Origin: Devosia sp. A16
Lineage (GTDB): Bacteria; Pseudomonadota; Alphaproteobacteria; Rhizobiales; Devosiaceae
Assembly: GCF_001402915.1 (NCBI RefSeq)
Contig: NZ_CP012945.1
Coordinates: forward strand, 2,953,501-3,017,500
Length of the DNA: 64,000 nucleotides
Direction of reading: 5' to 3'
The position numbers were made by a program, and so were the translations under genes. A model generated the notes under the pieces. The model made no database searches and had not been told where the DNA came from. It saw nothing but the letters and a program-made list of their open reading frames with translations. Below are positions 17,610-27,411 of the stretch, in pieces. Within the stretch, counting starts at the first letter, position 1. The number at the start of each line of letters is the position of its first letter.

Positions 17610-17714
17610 GACCCCCACCCCCGTCCCCTCCCCGCAAGGGGGAGGGAGACCCCAACACGGCGATCTCAATCTGCGTCTCCCTCCCCCTTGCGGGGAGGGA
17701 TTAAGGGTGGGGGC
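17610..17714. repeat. REP-like inverted element, family A
   Basis: The left arm GACCCCCACCCCCGTCCCC with TCCCCGCAAGGGGGAGGG ends GAGAC. After a 24-base loop the right arm starts GTCTCCCTCCCCCTTGCGGG and ends in GGGTGGGGGCC. It sits between the convergent cobB and cobF and is one of the cleanest copies of this family in the window. Confidence 0.85.
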
Positions 17715-17740
17715 CACAGCCACCGGCAGCGCGACAGGAG

Positions 17741-18502
17741 TCAGCCCTTTTCCGGCTTCCTGATCATGTACGTGTCCATGATCCAGCCATGGCGCGCCTG
17801 CGCCTCGCGCCGCTTCACGTCGATCTCGTCCATCACCTCCGAGACCTTGCCCGCGACCAGCAGCTCGTCGGCCGTGCCGAGATAGGCGCCCCAGAAGATT
17901 TCCGCCTCGTCCGCGGCAAAGCGCCGGAACACCTGGTGATTGTCCAGCATCACCACGGCACTGCTGAGCCCGTCGGCCTCGCCTTCGCCGACCCGGCGTC
18001 CGGTGGTGATGGTCACTGCCTCCCCCACCCGGTTGAGCGTCACCTGGTGCTGCGCCGCCAGCGCCTGCGGCGCCGAAATACCGGGAATCACCTCGATGGT
18101 GATCTCCCATCCGGCGGCCTGCATGTCCCTGAGGATGCGCAGCGTCCCGTCATAGAGCGCCGGGTCGCCCCAGACCAGGAACGCGCCAACTGCTCCGTCC
18201 GGCAGCTCTGCGAACATCTGCCGGTAGGCCTGCTCCAGCTTGTTTCGCCACTCCTCGACGCTCTCCCGATAGTCCGGCGTGGTCGCCTGTCGCCGCGACG
18301 GGATGGCAAAATCCACCAATCGATAGCGCGGCTCGCTGACGAACTGCTCGAGCATCCCGAGGCGGATGGCGTTGAGCCCGGCCTTCTCCTCGCCCTTGTC
18401 GGGCATGAAGAACACCTCGGCCCGGTTCATCGCCTTGATCGCCTGGAGCGTGAGGTAGTCCGGGTTGCCGGCCCCGATGCCGATGACGAGGATGGTGCGC
18501 AT
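17741..18502 (-). CDS. cobF: Precorrin-6A synthase (deacetylating)
   Basis: CobF methylates C-1 and removes the acetyl group as acetate, giving precorrin-6A. It is a marker of the aerobic pathway. The 253-residue protein begins MRTILVIGIGAGNPDYLTLQ and has VWGDPALYDGTLRIL near residue 110 and VIPGISAPQALAA. It is on the minus strand, divergent from cobQ with only 45 bases between starts. No riboswitch is visible in that gap. Confidence 0.95.
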   Translation of the reverse strand: MRTILVIGIGAGNPDYLTLQAIKAMNRAEVFFMPDKGEEKAGLNAIRLGMLEQFVSEPRYRLVDFAIPSRRQATTPDYRESVEEWRNKLEQAYRQMFAELPDGAVGAFLVWGDPALYDGTLRILRDMQAAGWEITIEVIPGISAPQALAAQHQVTLNRVGEAVTITTGRRVGEGEADGLSSAVVMLDNHQVFRRFAADEAEIFWGAYLGTADELLVAGKVSEVMDEIDVKRREAQARHGWIMDTYMIRKPEKG

Positions 18503-18547
18503 CCGTCCTCCCTATCGGATCGCCGCGTCAGCCGCTAGAACGGCCCC

Positions 18548-19996
18548 ATGGCGAAATCCCTCATGTTCATGGGCACCGGGTCCGATGTCGGCAAGTCGCT
18601 GCTGGTCGCCGGCCTGTGCCGCGCCTATGCCAATCGCGGGCTGCGCGTGGCGCCGTTCAAGCCGCAGAACATGTCGAACAATGCCGCCGTCACCGCCGAT
18701 GGCGGGGAGATCGGTCGGGCCCAGGCATTGCAGGCACGCGCCGCGCGCCGCGCATCCGTCACCGCCATGAACCCGGTGCTGCTGAAGCCTGAGGGCGAGA
18801 CCGGCTCGCAACTGGTGCTGCGCGGCCAGCGCATCGGCAGCTTTGCGGCCCGCGAATACTGGAAGAAACGCGGCGAACTGCTGCCGCAGGTGCTGGCCGC
18901 CCATGCCGAGCTCGCGGCCGAGGTCGACCTGATCCTGGTCGAGGGCGCCGGCAGCGCTTCGGAGGTGAATCTCCGTGCCAACGACATTGCCAATTTCGGT
19001 TTCGCCCGCGCCGCCGCGCTCAAGGTCATCCTCGCCGGGGACATCCAGCGCGGCGGCGTCATCGCGGCTCTGGTCGGCACCTTCGCGGTGATCGATCCCG
19101 ACGACGCGGCGTTGATCGCTGCGACGCTCGTCAACAAGTTCCAGGGCGATCCGGCCCTGTTCGAGGACGGCAAGCGCTTCATCGCCGAGCGCACCGGCGT
19201 GCCGTGCCTCGGGCCGATCCCCTGGTTCGCCGATGCCGGCAAGCTTCCCGCCGAGGATGCGCTGGCGCTCGAAGCGCAGCAGACGCCGGGGCAGGGGCCC
19301 TATCGCATCATCGTGCCGCGCCTGCCGCGCATCTCGAATTTCGACGATCTCGATCCGCTGCGGCTCGAGCCCGGCGTCAGCCTCGAGATCATCCAGCCCG
19401 GCCGGCCGCTGCCTTATGGCGAGTTGATCATCCTCCCCGGCTCGAAGGCGACTCGCAGCGATCTGGCGGCGCTGCGCGAATATGGCTGGGATATCGACAT
19501 TCTCGCCCATCACCGCGCCGGCGCCCGGGTGCTCGGCCTTTGCGGCGGCTTTCAGATGCTGGGCCATACCGTGTTCGACCCCGAGGGGATCGAGGGGGCC
19601 GTCGGCACTTCGGCTGGCCTCAATCTCCTCGATCTTGACACCGTGCTCGAGCCGACAAAGCAACTGCGCGTCGAGCAGGCGACCTCGACGCTCACCGGCG
19701 ACCCGCTGGTGGGCTACCATATGCATATGGGCGTCACCCGGGGCCGCGGGCTCGAACGCCCCTTCGCCCGCATCGGCGACATGACCGACGGCGCGGTAAG
19801 CCCCGATGGTACGGTCATGGGCACCTACCTCCACGGCCTCTTCGCCGCCGACGCCTTCCGCCGCAACTTTGTCGGTTCGGCTGCCGCGACCTCGAGCCTG
19901 GCGTATGAGGCGACCATCGACGCGACCCTCGACGAACTGGCCGGGCATCTCGAACGACATCTCGATCTTGATCAACTGCTGGAGTTTGCCCGATGA
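18548..19996 (+). CDS. cobQ: Cobyric acid synthase
   Basis: CobQ amidates carboxylates b, d, e and g of adenosylcobyrinic diamide using glutamine. The 482-residue protein has the P-loop-like start [18 protein letters not shown], the block [10 protein letters not shown], and [13 protein letters not shown]. Its C-terminal amidotransferase domain has the nucleophile Cys in [10 protein letters not shown] (about residue 329) and the region YHMHMGVT with catalytic His. All motifs are intact. It begins right after the cobF divergent gap and is followed by a REP-like element. Confidence 0.95.
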   Translation: MAKSLMFMGTGSDVGKSLLVAGLCRAYANRGLRVAPFKPQNMSNNAAVTADGGEIGRAQALQARAARRASVTAMNPVLLKPEGETGSQLVLRGQRIGSFAAREYWKKRGELLPQVLAAHAELAAEVDLILVEGAGSASEVNLRANDIANFGFARAAALKVILAGDIQRGGVIAALVGTFAVIDPDDAALIAATLVNKFQGDPALFEDGKRFIAERTGVPCLGPIPWFADAGKLPAEDALALEAQQTPGQGPYRIIVPRLPRISNFDDLDPLRLEPGVSLEIIQPGRPLPYGELIILPGSKATRSDLAALREYGWDIDILAHHRAGARVLGLCGGFQMLGHTVFDPEGIEGAVGTSAGLNLLDLDTVLEPTKQLRVEQATSTLTGDPLVGYHMHMGVTRGRGLERPFARIGDMTDGAVSPDGTVMGTYLHGLFAADAFRRNFVGSAAATSSLAYEATIDATLDELAGHLERHLDLDQLLEFAR

Positions 19997-20005
19997 GCGG
20001 AACTG

Positions 20006-20189
20006 GCAGTCGGGTTCCCTCTCCCGTTTACGGGGGAGGGGGGACCAGCCGACAGGCTGGTGGGAGGGGGGTGCCACAAGCACCGACCCAACCCCGTCCG
20101 CCCACCATTCGTGCGTGGGGCACCCCCCTCCCACCACGCTTTCGCGTGGTCCCCCCTCCCCCGCAAGCGGGAGAGGGATTCCCGACTGC
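20006..20189. repeat. Long REP-like inverted element, family C
   Basis: The ends GCAGTCGGG and CCCGACTGC frame this 184-base element. Next to them are GTTCCCTCTCCC with GTTTACGGGGGAGG, and the opposite CCGCAAGCGGGAGAGGGATT. Internal pieces GACCAGCCGACAGGCTGGTGG and CCACCACGCTTTCGCGTGGT form two smaller hairpins. It fills most of the cobQ-cobD gap. The cobD frame stays open through it, which could permit an extended product, though the downstream ATG fits the family. Confidence 0.8.
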
Positions 20190-20207
20190 GGACCTCGGTG
20201 GCCTCTG

Positions 20208-21161
20208 ATGCAGGCACTGCTCGCTCCCCTGGCGCTGCTGCTCGAGCGGCTCGTCGGCTACCCCAACGGCCTCGCCGCCCGCATCGGTCACCCTGTGATG
20301 TGGATCGGCAAGCTGATCTCGCGGCTCGACCTCGGGCTGAACCGTGGCGCCAACCGGCGCGGCAAGGGCGTGATGGCGCTCGTCATCCTGCTCGCGGTCA
20401 TCGGCCTCATCACTGCCGCCATCGCCTGGCTCTTCCGGCTCATCCCCTATGGCTTCATCCTCGAAGCGGTCCTCGCCTCGACCTTCCTCGCGCAGAAGGC
20501 GCTGGGCGACGCGGTGCGCTTCGTTGCCGCCGCGCTGCGCCGCAGCCTTCCGGAGGGGCGCACCGCGGTCAGCCACATCGTCGGCCGCGATCCGCAGTCG
20601 CTCGACGAGCCCGGCGTCGCCCGCGCGGCGATCGAATCGCTGGCCGAATCCACATCCGACGCCGTGGTGGCGCCGCTGTTCTGGCTGCTGCTGCTCGGGC
20701 TCCCCGGCATCGCTCTCTACAAGGCGGTGAACACCGCCGACTCGATGATCGGCCACAAGACCGAGAGGCACCTCGAGTTCGGCTGGGCCAGCGCCCGCTT
20801 CGACGACCTGCTCAACCTGATCCCGGCCCGCCTCACCGCGCTGCTGATCGCCGGCGGCGCGTTCTTCCTCAAGGGCGCGCATCCGGAGCAGGCCTGGTCT
20901 ACAGCGCTGCGCGACGCGAAAAAGCACGAAAGCCCCAACGCCGGCTGGCCCGAGGCCGCAATGGCCGGCGCCCTCGGCTTTCGCCTCGGCGGCCCGCGCA
21001 GCTATGACGGCGAAGTGGTGGACTTGCCGAGCTTCGGCGATGGTCGGCCGGACCTGGGGCCCGATGACATCGACCGCTCGCTGAAGCTCTACGCGGTGAC
21101 CCTGAACCTGACGCTGGCAGTGACGGTGCTGGTGGCGCTGGTGCTCTGGCGGCTAGGTTAG
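20208..21161 (+). CDS. cobD: Adenosylcobinamide-phosphate synthase (CbiB type)
   Basis: CobD/CbiB joins adenosylcobyric acid with an aminopropanol phosphate side chain at the inner membrane. The 317-residue protein fits the family length when started at the ATG at 20208, just after the REP-like element. It has LLLERLVGYPNGLAARIGHP at the start, several hydrophobic helices, and the family motifs RDPQSLDEPGVARAAIES and VNTADSMIGHK near residue 175. The last helix lies at the C-terminus. A frame open upstream through the repeat is not supported by homology. Confidence 0.93.
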   Translation: MQALLAPLALLLERLVGYPNGLAARIGHPVMWIGKLISRLDLGLNRGANRRGKGVMALVILLAVIGLITAAIAWLFRLIPYGFILEAVLASTFLAQKALGDAVRFVAAALRRSLPEGRTAVSHIVGRDPQSLDEPGVARAAIESLAESTSDAVVAPLFWLLLLGLPGIALYKAVNTADSMIGHKTERHLEFGWASARFDDLLNLIPARLTALLIAGGAFFLKGAHPEQAWSTALRDAKKHESPNAGWPEAAMAGALGFRLGGPRSYDGEVVDLPSFGDGRPDLGPDDIDRSLKLYAVTLNLTLAVTVLVALVLWRLG

Positions 21162-21169
21162 CTGAGAGA

Positions 21170-21289
21170 GACGGCCCCCTCCCATCCTCCCCACAAGGGG
21201 GAGGTGCCCCGCTGGTTCCCCTGGTACGATCGATGACGGAGCCTCGACTCTTCACCTCCCCCCTTGTGGGGGGCCGGGAGGGAGCCGTC
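21170..21289. repeat. REP-like inverted element, family D
   Basis: The arms GACGGCCCCCTCCC and GGGAGGGAGCCGTC bound the element. Within are CTCCCCACAAGGGGGAGGTG and its counterpart CACCTCCCCCCTTGTGGGG. It lies between the convergent cobD and cobP genes and likely ends both transcripts or is a mobile repeat. Confidence 0.8.
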
Positions 21290-21304
21290 TGCTCCAGTCA
21301 GCCC

Positions 21305-21862
21305 TCAAGCCTCATGCACCCGCCGCTGCAGCACCTCCGCCTCCGGGGCCGAGCCCTTCAGCACCAGCGGCAGGCCCGCCACCACGAAATAGGCGTCGTC
21401 GCAGATCTCGGCGATCCGCTGGTGCGCCGAACCGGCGAGGTCGCGGAACATCCGCGCCATCGCATTGTCGGGCACGATTCCGAGCCCGACTTCGTTCGAG
21501 ACCAGGATCACCCGGGCAGCTGTCGTTGCGCTCAGCGTCGCCAGCAATTCGTCCACCGCCGTAGCGACGTTTTCGTTGGCGACGATCAGGTTGGTGATCC
21601 ACAGCGTCAGACAGTCGACCAGGATCGCATCATGCGATTTCGCCGCCCGGGCGATGGCAGCGCTGAGCCGCAGTGGCTCCTCGATGGTGGCGAAAACCTG
21701 GGCCCGCTGCTGCTTGTGGCTTTCCACCCGTTCGCGCATTTCGGCGTCGAGCGCCTGCGCAGTGGCGAGGTAGGCCGGCCGCGCTCCTGCGCGCATGGTC
21801 AGCCGCTCGGCGAAGCCGGTCTTGCCCGAGCGCGCCCCGCCCAGCACCAGAATGTGACCCAT
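21305..21862 (-). CDS. cobP: Adenosylcobinamide kinase / adenosylcobinamide-phosphate guanylyltransferase
   Basis: CobP phosphorylates adenosylcobinamide and then attaches GMP, preparing the nucleotide loop assembly. The 185-residue protein has the P-loop LVLGGARSGKTGFAE at its start, then DCLTLWITNLI near residue 83 and VSNEVGLGIVPDNA near residue 120, all diagnostic for CobP/CobU. It is on the minus strand, convergent with cobD. The upstream 232 bases before the kinase gene contain no recognisable riboswitch. Confidence 0.95.
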   Translation of the reverse strand: MGHILVLGGARSGKTGFAERLTMRAGARPAYLATAQALDAEMRERVESHKQQRAQVFATIEEPLRLSAAIARAAKSHDAILVDCLTLWITNLIVANENVATAVDELLATLSATTAARVILVSNEVGLGIVPDNAMARMFRDLAGSAHQRIAEICDDAYFVVAGLPLVLKGSAPEAEVLQRRVHEA

Positions 21863-22094
21863 GGTCGGCCTCCTTGCCGTCTGTCACCGCTCTGACGCAA
21901 TGCGTCGCGCGGCGCTTCGATCCCTTGGCGGCGGACTTTGGCCGCATGCGAGCCATGCGGCAAGCGACCTTTCTAGCCGCCTTCCTTTGCTTATTCTACT
22001 TTCGTCTAGAAACCTTTGGCATTAAGGTCCGCGCCGGACTCGGGGGGCTCCTGGGTCGGCAAGCCATGAGTTGTCGCGAAGGAGTGCGCGTTCG

Positions 22095-23021
22095 GTGCCT
22101 AGGTACTATCTCGGGGTGGATGGTGGCGGCACCAACTGCCGCATCCGCCTCGCCAATGAGAACCTCGAAACCCTGGCCGACGCCGCCGGTGGTCGCTCGA
22201 ACCTGCAGATCGAAGCCGGCGAACCGGCCTACCGCTCGATCACCGAAGGTACCAAAGAGGTCTTCTTGAAGGCCGGCATCGATATTGCCGAGGCGAAGAA
22301 CACCTATGCCTGTTTCGGCATGGCCGGCGGTCGGCTGCCCTCGGCGCGCGATGCCTTCGAGCAACGCCCCTGGCCCTTCGCCAAGGTGCGCGTCTATGAC
22401 GACATCGATATCGCCCGCGCCGGCGCCCATGGGGGCGAAGACGGCGCGGTGATCATTGTCGGCACCGGCTCGGCGGCGCTCGCCATGGTCAATGGCCAGC
22501 GTCACCAGTGCGGCGGCTGGGGCTTCCAGATCGGCGACCAGATGAGTGGCGCCATTCTCGGCCGCGAGCTGGTGCGCCGCTCGGTGGAAGGCGCCGACGG
22601 CCTGCTGTCGGCCTCGCCGCTCACCCAGGCCGTGATCGACAAGCTCGGCGGCTCGATCGATGCGGTGATGGATTGGTCCTTCCCGAGGGATCCGCGCGGC
22701 CCGATGCCATCAGGCAATGGTGCGCCCTCGACCCTGCTCGGTCGCGCTCCCGCCGAGTTCGGCGCGCTGATCCCGCTGTTCTTCGACTACTACGAACAGG
22801 GCGATCCGGTGGCCAAGGAACTGATGGAGCTCGAGCTGAGCTACATCGACAATTACGTGCGCTGGTTCAAGGCGCGCGGGGTGACCCGCATGGCCGCCGT
22901 CGGCGGCTTCGGCACCCGGCTTTACCCGCTGATGATGGAGCGCTACGGCGACTTCATCGTCCGCCCCGTCGACGAGCCGCTGCACGGCGCCGTCATCCTT
23001 GCCAAGCAGAATTTTGCCTGA
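22095..23021 (+). CDS. BadF/BadG-family sugar kinase (N-acetylglucosamine kinase-like)
   Basis: A 308-residue ASKHA-fold kinase of the BadF/BadG/BcrA/BcrD group, whose sugar-active members phosphorylate N-acetylglucosamine or glucosamine. It begins PRYYLGVDGGGTNCRIRL (phosphate 1 motif). It then has GMAGGR, VGTGSAALAM, and GGWGFQIGDQMSG near residue 140, and ends with the adenosine motif AVGGFGTRLYPLM. The GTG start at 22095 follows AAGGAG at a spacing of ten and puts the ATP motif at the N-terminus. It lies 29 bases before zwf, so it probably belongs to the Entner-Doudoroff operon and may supply a hexose 6-phosphate. The true substrate is unknown. Confidence 0.85.
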   Translation: MPRYYLGVDGGGTNCRIRLANENLETLADAAGGRSNLQIEAGEPAYRSITEGTKEVFLKAGIDIAEAKNTYACFGMAGGRLPSARDAFEQRPWPFAKVRVYDDIDIARAGAHGGEDGAVIIVGTGSAALAMVNGQRHQCGGWGFQIGDQMSGAILGRELVRRSVEGADGLLSASPLTQAVIDKLGGSIDAVMDWSFPRDPRGPMPSGNGAPSTLLGRAPAEFGALIPLFFDYYEQGDPVAKELMELELSYIDNYVRWFKARGVTRMAAVGGFGTRLYPLMMERYGDFIVRPVDEPLHGAVILAKQNFA

Positions 23022-23050
23022 GCAAAACTTCGACTGAGAATTGAGTTGCC

Positions 23051-24562
23051 ATGAACTACCTCGACAGGAGCTTGAAGAGCGTGTCCAGCCGTATCATCCC
23101 GGTTCAGCCCTTCGATTACGTGGTGTTCGGCGCGACGGGCGACCTCACCAAACGCAAGCTGATCCCCGCGCTCTATCATCGCTTCAAGGATGGCCAGTTC
23201 GATGAGCAGAGCCGCATCATCGGGGTGTCGCGCACCAAGTTGAGCGATGAGGAGTTCCAGAAGCTCGCGCGCGAGTCGATCGAAACCTTTGTCGAGAAGT
23301 CCTACCAGGACAAGAAGACCATCGATCGCTTCATCGGCACGTTCTCCTATGTGGCCAACGACGTGACCGACGAGGCGCACTGGGGCGACCTCAGCAAGAA
23401 TCTGCGCGAGGATCCCAAGGTGGTCCGGGCCTTCTACCTCGCCATCGCGCCGGACCTGTTCGGGCCGACCTGCGAGTACATCCTCAAGAAGGGCTATTAT
23501 CGGCGCGACGCTCGCGTGGTGATCGAAAAGCCGCTGGGCCACGACCTCGCATCCTCGATCGAGATCAACGACGAGGTGTCGCGGATTTTCAAGGAAGATC
23601 AGGTCTACCGCATCGACCACTACCTGGGCAAAGAGACGGTGCAGAACCTTCTGGCCCTGCGGTTCGCCAATATCCTGTTCGAGCCGATCTGGAACTCCGC
23701 CCATATCGACCACGTGCAGATCACCGTGGCCGAGTCGGTCGGCGCCGGCACCCGTGGCTATTACGACGAATCCGGCGCGCTGCGCGACATGGTGCAGAAC
23801 CACATCATCCAGCTGCTCTGCCTCGTTGCCATGGAGCCCCCGGCCTCCGATGGCGCCAATGCGCTGCGCGACGAAAAGCTCAAGGTGCTGCGCTCGCTGA
23901 AGCCGATCACCGGCGCCGATGTCGGTCGCGCCACGGTACGCGGCCAGTATCGCGGCGGCAGCGTCGACGGCAGTGCGGTGGCGAGCTACCAGGACGAATT
24001 GCCCGAGGACAAGAAGGGCTCGCGCACCGAGACCTTCGTCGCCATCAAGGCCGAGATCGAGAACTGGCGCTGGTCGGGCGTGCCGTTCTACATCCGCACC
24101 GGCAAGCGCCTGGTGTCGCGCGCTTCGGAAATCGTCATCCAGTTCCGCAACATCCCGCACTCGATGTTCGATCACGCCGAAGGGGCGCCCAAGCCCAACC
24201 GGCTGGTCATCCGCATCCAGCCCGATGAGGGCGTCAAGCTGTTCCTGATGATCAAGGATCCGGGCCCAGGGGGAATGCGCCTGAGGGAAGTTCCGCTCAA
24301 CCTCAGCTTCGCCGAGACCTTCGCCGAGCGCACCCCGGAAGCCTATGAGCGCCTGCTGCTCGACGTCATCCGCGGCCAGCAGACGCTGTTCATGCGTCGC
24401 GACGAACTGGAGGCGGCCTGGGAATGGGTCGATCCGATCCGCAACGGTTGGGACCAGGCGAGCGACGCGCCGCAGAGCTACACCGCCGGCACCTGGGGCC
24501 CGACCGGCGCCATCGCGCTGATCGAGCGCGACGGGCGCACCTGGCACGAGGACGGGCATTGA
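23051..24562 (+). CDS. zwf: Glucose-6-phosphate 1-dehydrogenase
   Basis: Zwf oxidises glucose 6-phosphate to 6-phosphogluconolactone with NAD(P)+. The 503-residue protein has the dinucleotide motif VVFGATGDLTKRKLIPAL near residue 25 and the active-site block YRIDHYLGKETVQN near residue 187. The C-terminal half is also typical, with PFYIRTGKRL. The length is normal. Its stop overlaps the TTG start of pgl, indicating coupled translation of the first two Entner-Doudoroff steps. Confidence 0.97.
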   Translation: MNYLDRSLKSVSSRIIPVQPFDYVVFGATGDLTKRKLIPALYHRFKDGQFDEQSRIIGVSRTKLSDEEFQKLARESIETFVEKSYQDKKTIDRFIGTFSYVANDVTDEAHWGDLSKNLREDPKVVRAFYLAIAPDLFGPTCEYILKKGYYRRDARVVIEKPLGHDLASSIEINDEVSRIFKEDQVYRIDHYLGKETVQNLLALRFANILFEPIWNSAHIDHVQITVAESVGAGTRGYYDESGALRDMVQNHIIQLLCLVAMEPPASDGANALRDEKLKVLRSLKPITGADVGRATVRGQYRGGSVDGSAVASYQDELPEDKKGSRTETFVAIKAEIENWRWSGVPFYIRTGKRLVSRASEIVIQFRNIPHSMFDHAEGAPKPNRLVIRIQPDEGVKLFLMIKDPGPGGMRLREVPLNLSFAETFAERTPEAYERLLLDVIRGQQTLFMRRDELEAAWEWVDPIRNGWDQASDAPQSYTAGTWGPTGAIALIERDGRTWHEDGH

Positions 24563-25257
24563 ACGCGACCCGGCGCAGCTTCGGCACCAAGGAAGACCTG
24601 GCGCTTGCCCTCGCCGAGACCGTTGCCGAGCACCTGAACGACGGTATTGCTGCCCGCGGGCAGGCGGTGCTCGCCGTCTCCGGCGGCTCGACCCCGGCGC
24701 GGTTCTTCGCCGTGCTGGGCCGCCGCAAGGATATCGACTGGTCGAAGGTCACCGTGACCCTGGTCGACGAGCGCTGGGTCGACGAGACCAACGATCGTTC
24801 CAACGCCCTGCTGGTCAACGAGCGCCTGCTGCAGGGCCCGGCTGCTTCGGCGCATTTCGTGCCCCTCTACTCGGGCGGCGACGTCCCGACCGACGCCGCC
24901 ATCGCCCGCACCAACGTTGCGGTCAACGCGCTGCCGACGCCGTTCGACGCGGTGATCCTCGGCATGGGCAATGACGGCCACACCGCATCGTTCTTTCCCG
25001 GCGGCGACACCCTCGCCGCGGCGCTGACCGGCGAGGGGCCGGCCATCGCCATCCGGGCGCCCGGGGCAGGGGAGCCCAGGGTGACGCTGGTCCTCAGGCG
25101 CCTTCTCGACGCCAAGGGGCTCTATCTGCATATCGAGGGGGAGGAGAAGCTGGCGACGCTGGACAAGGCTGCGTCGGATGGTCCCGTTGAGGACATGCCG
25201 ATCCGGTCTATTCTCAGGCAAAGCCAGACACCGCTGACTATCTTCTGGAGCCCCTAG
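24559..25257 (+). CDS. pgl: 6-phosphogluconolactonase
   Basis: Pgl hydrolyses the lactone made by Zwf to 6-phosphogluconate. The 232-residue protein has the sugar-isomerase-like fold with [13 protein letters not shown] near residue 36, [17 protein letters not shown] near residue 65 and the catalytic loop [15 protein letters not shown]. Its start is TTG, overlapping the zwf stop by TTGA; the in-frame sequence upstream is inside zwf and unlike the family. It is followed by an inverted repeat and then edd. Confidence 0.95.
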   Translation: MNATRRSFGTKEDLALALAETVAEHLNDGIAARGQAVLAVSGGSTPARFFAVLGRRKDIDWSKVTVTLVDERWVDETNDRSNALLVNERLLQGPAASAHFVPLYSGGDVPTDAAIARTNVAVNALPTPFDAVILGMGNDGHTASFFPGGDTLAAALTGEGPAIAIRAPGAGEPRVTLVLRRLLDAKGLYLHIEGEEKLATLDKAASDGPVEDMPIRSILRQSQTPLTIFWSP

Positions 25258-25270
25258 ACCGTGCGCGGAG

Positions 25271-25311
25271 CCCGTTCAGGAAAAGTTGCAGACTTTTCCG
25301 GTTCGAACGGG
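25271..25311. repeat. Inverted repeat between pgl and edd
   Basis: The outer arms CCCGTTC and GAACGGG enclose an inner stem GGAAAAGT-TGCAG-ACTTTTCC. The resulting two-tier hairpin resembles repeats common in Hyphomicrobiales. It could be a repeat or an mRNA structure that lowers edd expression relative to pgl. No U-tract follows directly. Confidence 0.6.
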
Positions 25312-25351
25312 CGACCAACCAAGGTTGTGGCGCTCCCCCAAGGAGCATGAA

Positions 25352-27166
25352 ATGTCCGTCGTCAAGATCGTCCAGGAAGTCACCGACCGCATCGCGGCCC
25401 GGAGCGCCGGCTCACGCCGCGAATATCTCGATCGCATCGAGGGCGCGCGGGTGGCGGGCGTGCACCGCGCGGCGCTCGCCTGCGGTAACCTGGCGCATGG
25501 CTTTGCCGCCTGCTCTCCTTCCGACAAGGCCAAGCTCGCCGGCAGCAAGGCACTGAACCTCGGCATCGTCACCTCCTACAACGACATGCTGAGCGCCCAT
25601 CAGCCCTACGAGAACTATCCCGAGATCATCAAGGACGCGGCCCGCCAGATCGGCGCCACGGCGCAGGTAGCCGGCGGTGTGCCGGCCATGTGCGACGGCG
25701 TCACCCAGGGCCAACCCGGCATGGACCTCAGCTTGTTCAGCCGCGACGTCATCGCCATGGCGACGGCGATTGCGCTGAGCCACAACATGTTCGACGCCGC
25801 GGTCTATCTCGGCATCTGCGACAAGATCGTCCCCGGCCTGATGATCGGCGCGCTGACCTTCGGGCACCTGCCGGCGGTGTTCGTTCCTGCCGGCCCGATG
25901 CCGACCGGCATTTCCAACGACGAGAAGGCCAAGGTCCGCCAGCTCTATGCCGAGGGCAAGGTCGGCCGCGCGGAACTGCTGGAATCCGAGGCCAAGTCCT
26001 ACCACTCGCCCGGCACCTGCACGTTTTACGGCACCGCCAACTCCAACCAGATGTTGATGGAGATCATGGGCCTGCACCTGCCGGGCGCCAGCTTCGTCAA
26101 CCCCAACACGCCGCTGCGCGAGGCGCTGACCCGCGAGGCGACGAAGCGCGCCCTGTCGCTCACCGCCGAGGGCAACGACTATACGCCGATCGGCCACATC
26201 GTCGACGAGAAGGCCATCGTCAACGGCCTCGTCGGGCTGCTGGCGACCGGCGGGTCCACCAACCACACCATGCATCTCGTCGCCATTGCCGCCGCGGCCG
26301 GCCTCAAGGTGACCTGGGAGGATATGTCGGACCTGTCGGGCGGCGTGCCGCTCCTCGCCCGCGTCTATCCCAACGGCATCGCCGACGTGAATCACTTCCA
26401 CGCTGCCGGCGGCATGGGCTTTTTGATCCGCGAGCTGCTCGAGGCCGGGTACCTGCACGAAGACGTCAAGACCGTCTGGGGCGCCGGTCTCTCCGGCTAC
26501 GCCGTCGAAGCCAGGCTCATCGAAGACAAGCTCAGCTTCGAGCCTTCGCCTGTCGTCTCCGGCAACCCCAAGGTGCTGGCGGCGGTGAAGGACGCCTTCT
26601 CGGCCAATGGCGGCCTCAAGGTGCTCTCGGGCAATCTCGGCAAGTCGGTGATCAAGGTTTCCGCGGTGAAGCCCGAGAACCGCGTCGTCGAGGCCAGGGC
26701 GCGCGTCTTCCACACCCAAGAAGGCCTGCAGGCCGCCTTCAAGAACGGCGAGCTCAATGGCGACGTCATCGCCGTGGTGCGCTTCCAGGGCCCGAAATCG
26801 GTGGGCATGCCCGAACTCCACAAGCTCACCCCGCAGCTCGGCATCCTGCAGGATCGTGGCCACAAGGTCGCGCTGGTCACCGACGGGCGCATGTCCGGCG
26901 CCTCGGGCAAGATTCCGGCCGCCATCCACATGACCCCGGAGGCCTCCGATGGCGGCGCCATCGCCAAGATCCGCGACGGCGACCTGATCCGTCTCGACGC
27001 CAACGAGGGCACGCTCACCTTCATCGGCGACGAGAAGGAGTTCTTCTCCCGCACCCCGGCCACCGAGGATCTCCGCCGCGAGCATTACGGCATGGGCCGC
27101 GAACTCTTCGCCGGCTTCCGTGCCTTGGTCGGTACCGCAGACCGGGGCGCCAGCGTCTTCGGCTAG
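25352..27166 (+). CDS. edd: Phosphogluconate dehydratase
   Basis: Edd dehydrates 6-phosphogluconate to 2-keto-3-deoxy-6-phosphogluconate using an iron-sulfur cluster. The 604-residue length is normal. Visible family segments include [17 protein letters not shown] near residue 73, [20 protein letters not shown] near residue 113, [10 protein letters not shown] and [12 protein letters not shown], and near the end [18 protein letters not shown]. The ATG at 25352 has AAGGAG six bases upstream; the frame is open earlier without homology. eda, the following aldolase, is not in the window. Confidence 0.97.
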   Translation: MSVVKIVQEVTDRIAARSAGSRREYLDRIEGARVAGVHRAALACGNLAHGFAACSPSDKAKLAGSKALNLGIVTSYNDMLSAHQPYENYPEIIKDAARQIGATAQVAGGVPAMCDGVTQGQPGMDLSLFSRDVIAMATAIALSHNMFDAAVYLGICDKIVPGLMIGALTFGHLPAVFVPAGPMPTGISNDEKAKVRQLYAEGKVGRAELLESEAKSYHSPGTCTFYGTANSNQMLMEIMGLHLPGASFVNPNTPLREALTREATKRALSLTAEGNDYTPIGHIVDEKAIVNGLVGLLATGGSTNHTMHLVAIAAAAGLKVTWEDMSDLSGGVPLLARVYPNGIADVNHFHAAGGMGFLIRELLEAGYLHEDVKTVWGAGLSGYAVEARLIEDKLSFEPSPVVSGNPKVLAAVKDAFSANGGLKVLSGNLGKSVIKVSAVKPENRVVEARARVFHTQEGLQAAFKNGELNGDVIAVVRFQGPKSVGMPELHKLTPQLGILQDRGHKVALVTDGRMSGASGKIPAAIHMTPEASDGGAIAKIRDGDLIRLDANEGTLTFIGDEKEFFSRTPATEDLRREHYGMGRELFAGFRALVGTADRGASVFG

Positions 27167-27411
27167 GACATCGTCACCTTGGCCTGGCCGAGAGGGACCG
27201 ATTGCCGCTCGCTCGGCAGGTCCACCGCTGAAGGTGGGCCACGCGCATCTGCTGTGGATACCATGCCACGCTCGCTGCCGATGTGAACGCACCCGGCCAG
27301 AATATTCTTGTCCCAACTTTAATGCGCATGCACTGTCGCGGCATGGGGGCCGGCGCTGATTTGCCCGGCTGTGACGGTTACCGAGGGGTGGCCAGTCGAC
27401 AGGAGGGAAGC

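Noticed and set aside
19806-20207. N-terminal extension of CobD through the repeat
   Set aside because: The frame is open, but the extension is cobQ in another frame plus repeat sequence; the ATG at 20208 matches the family start.
21863-22094. Possible cobalamin riboswitch before the kinase gene or in other cob gaps
   Set aside because: I looked in 7169-7419, 16126-16256, 18503-18547 and here for the conserved B12-box and found no convincing match. A covariance-model search would settle it.
22943-24559. A 538-codon minus-strand open frame opposite zwf
   Set aside because: zwf is unmistakable on the plus strand; the opposite frame has no family features.
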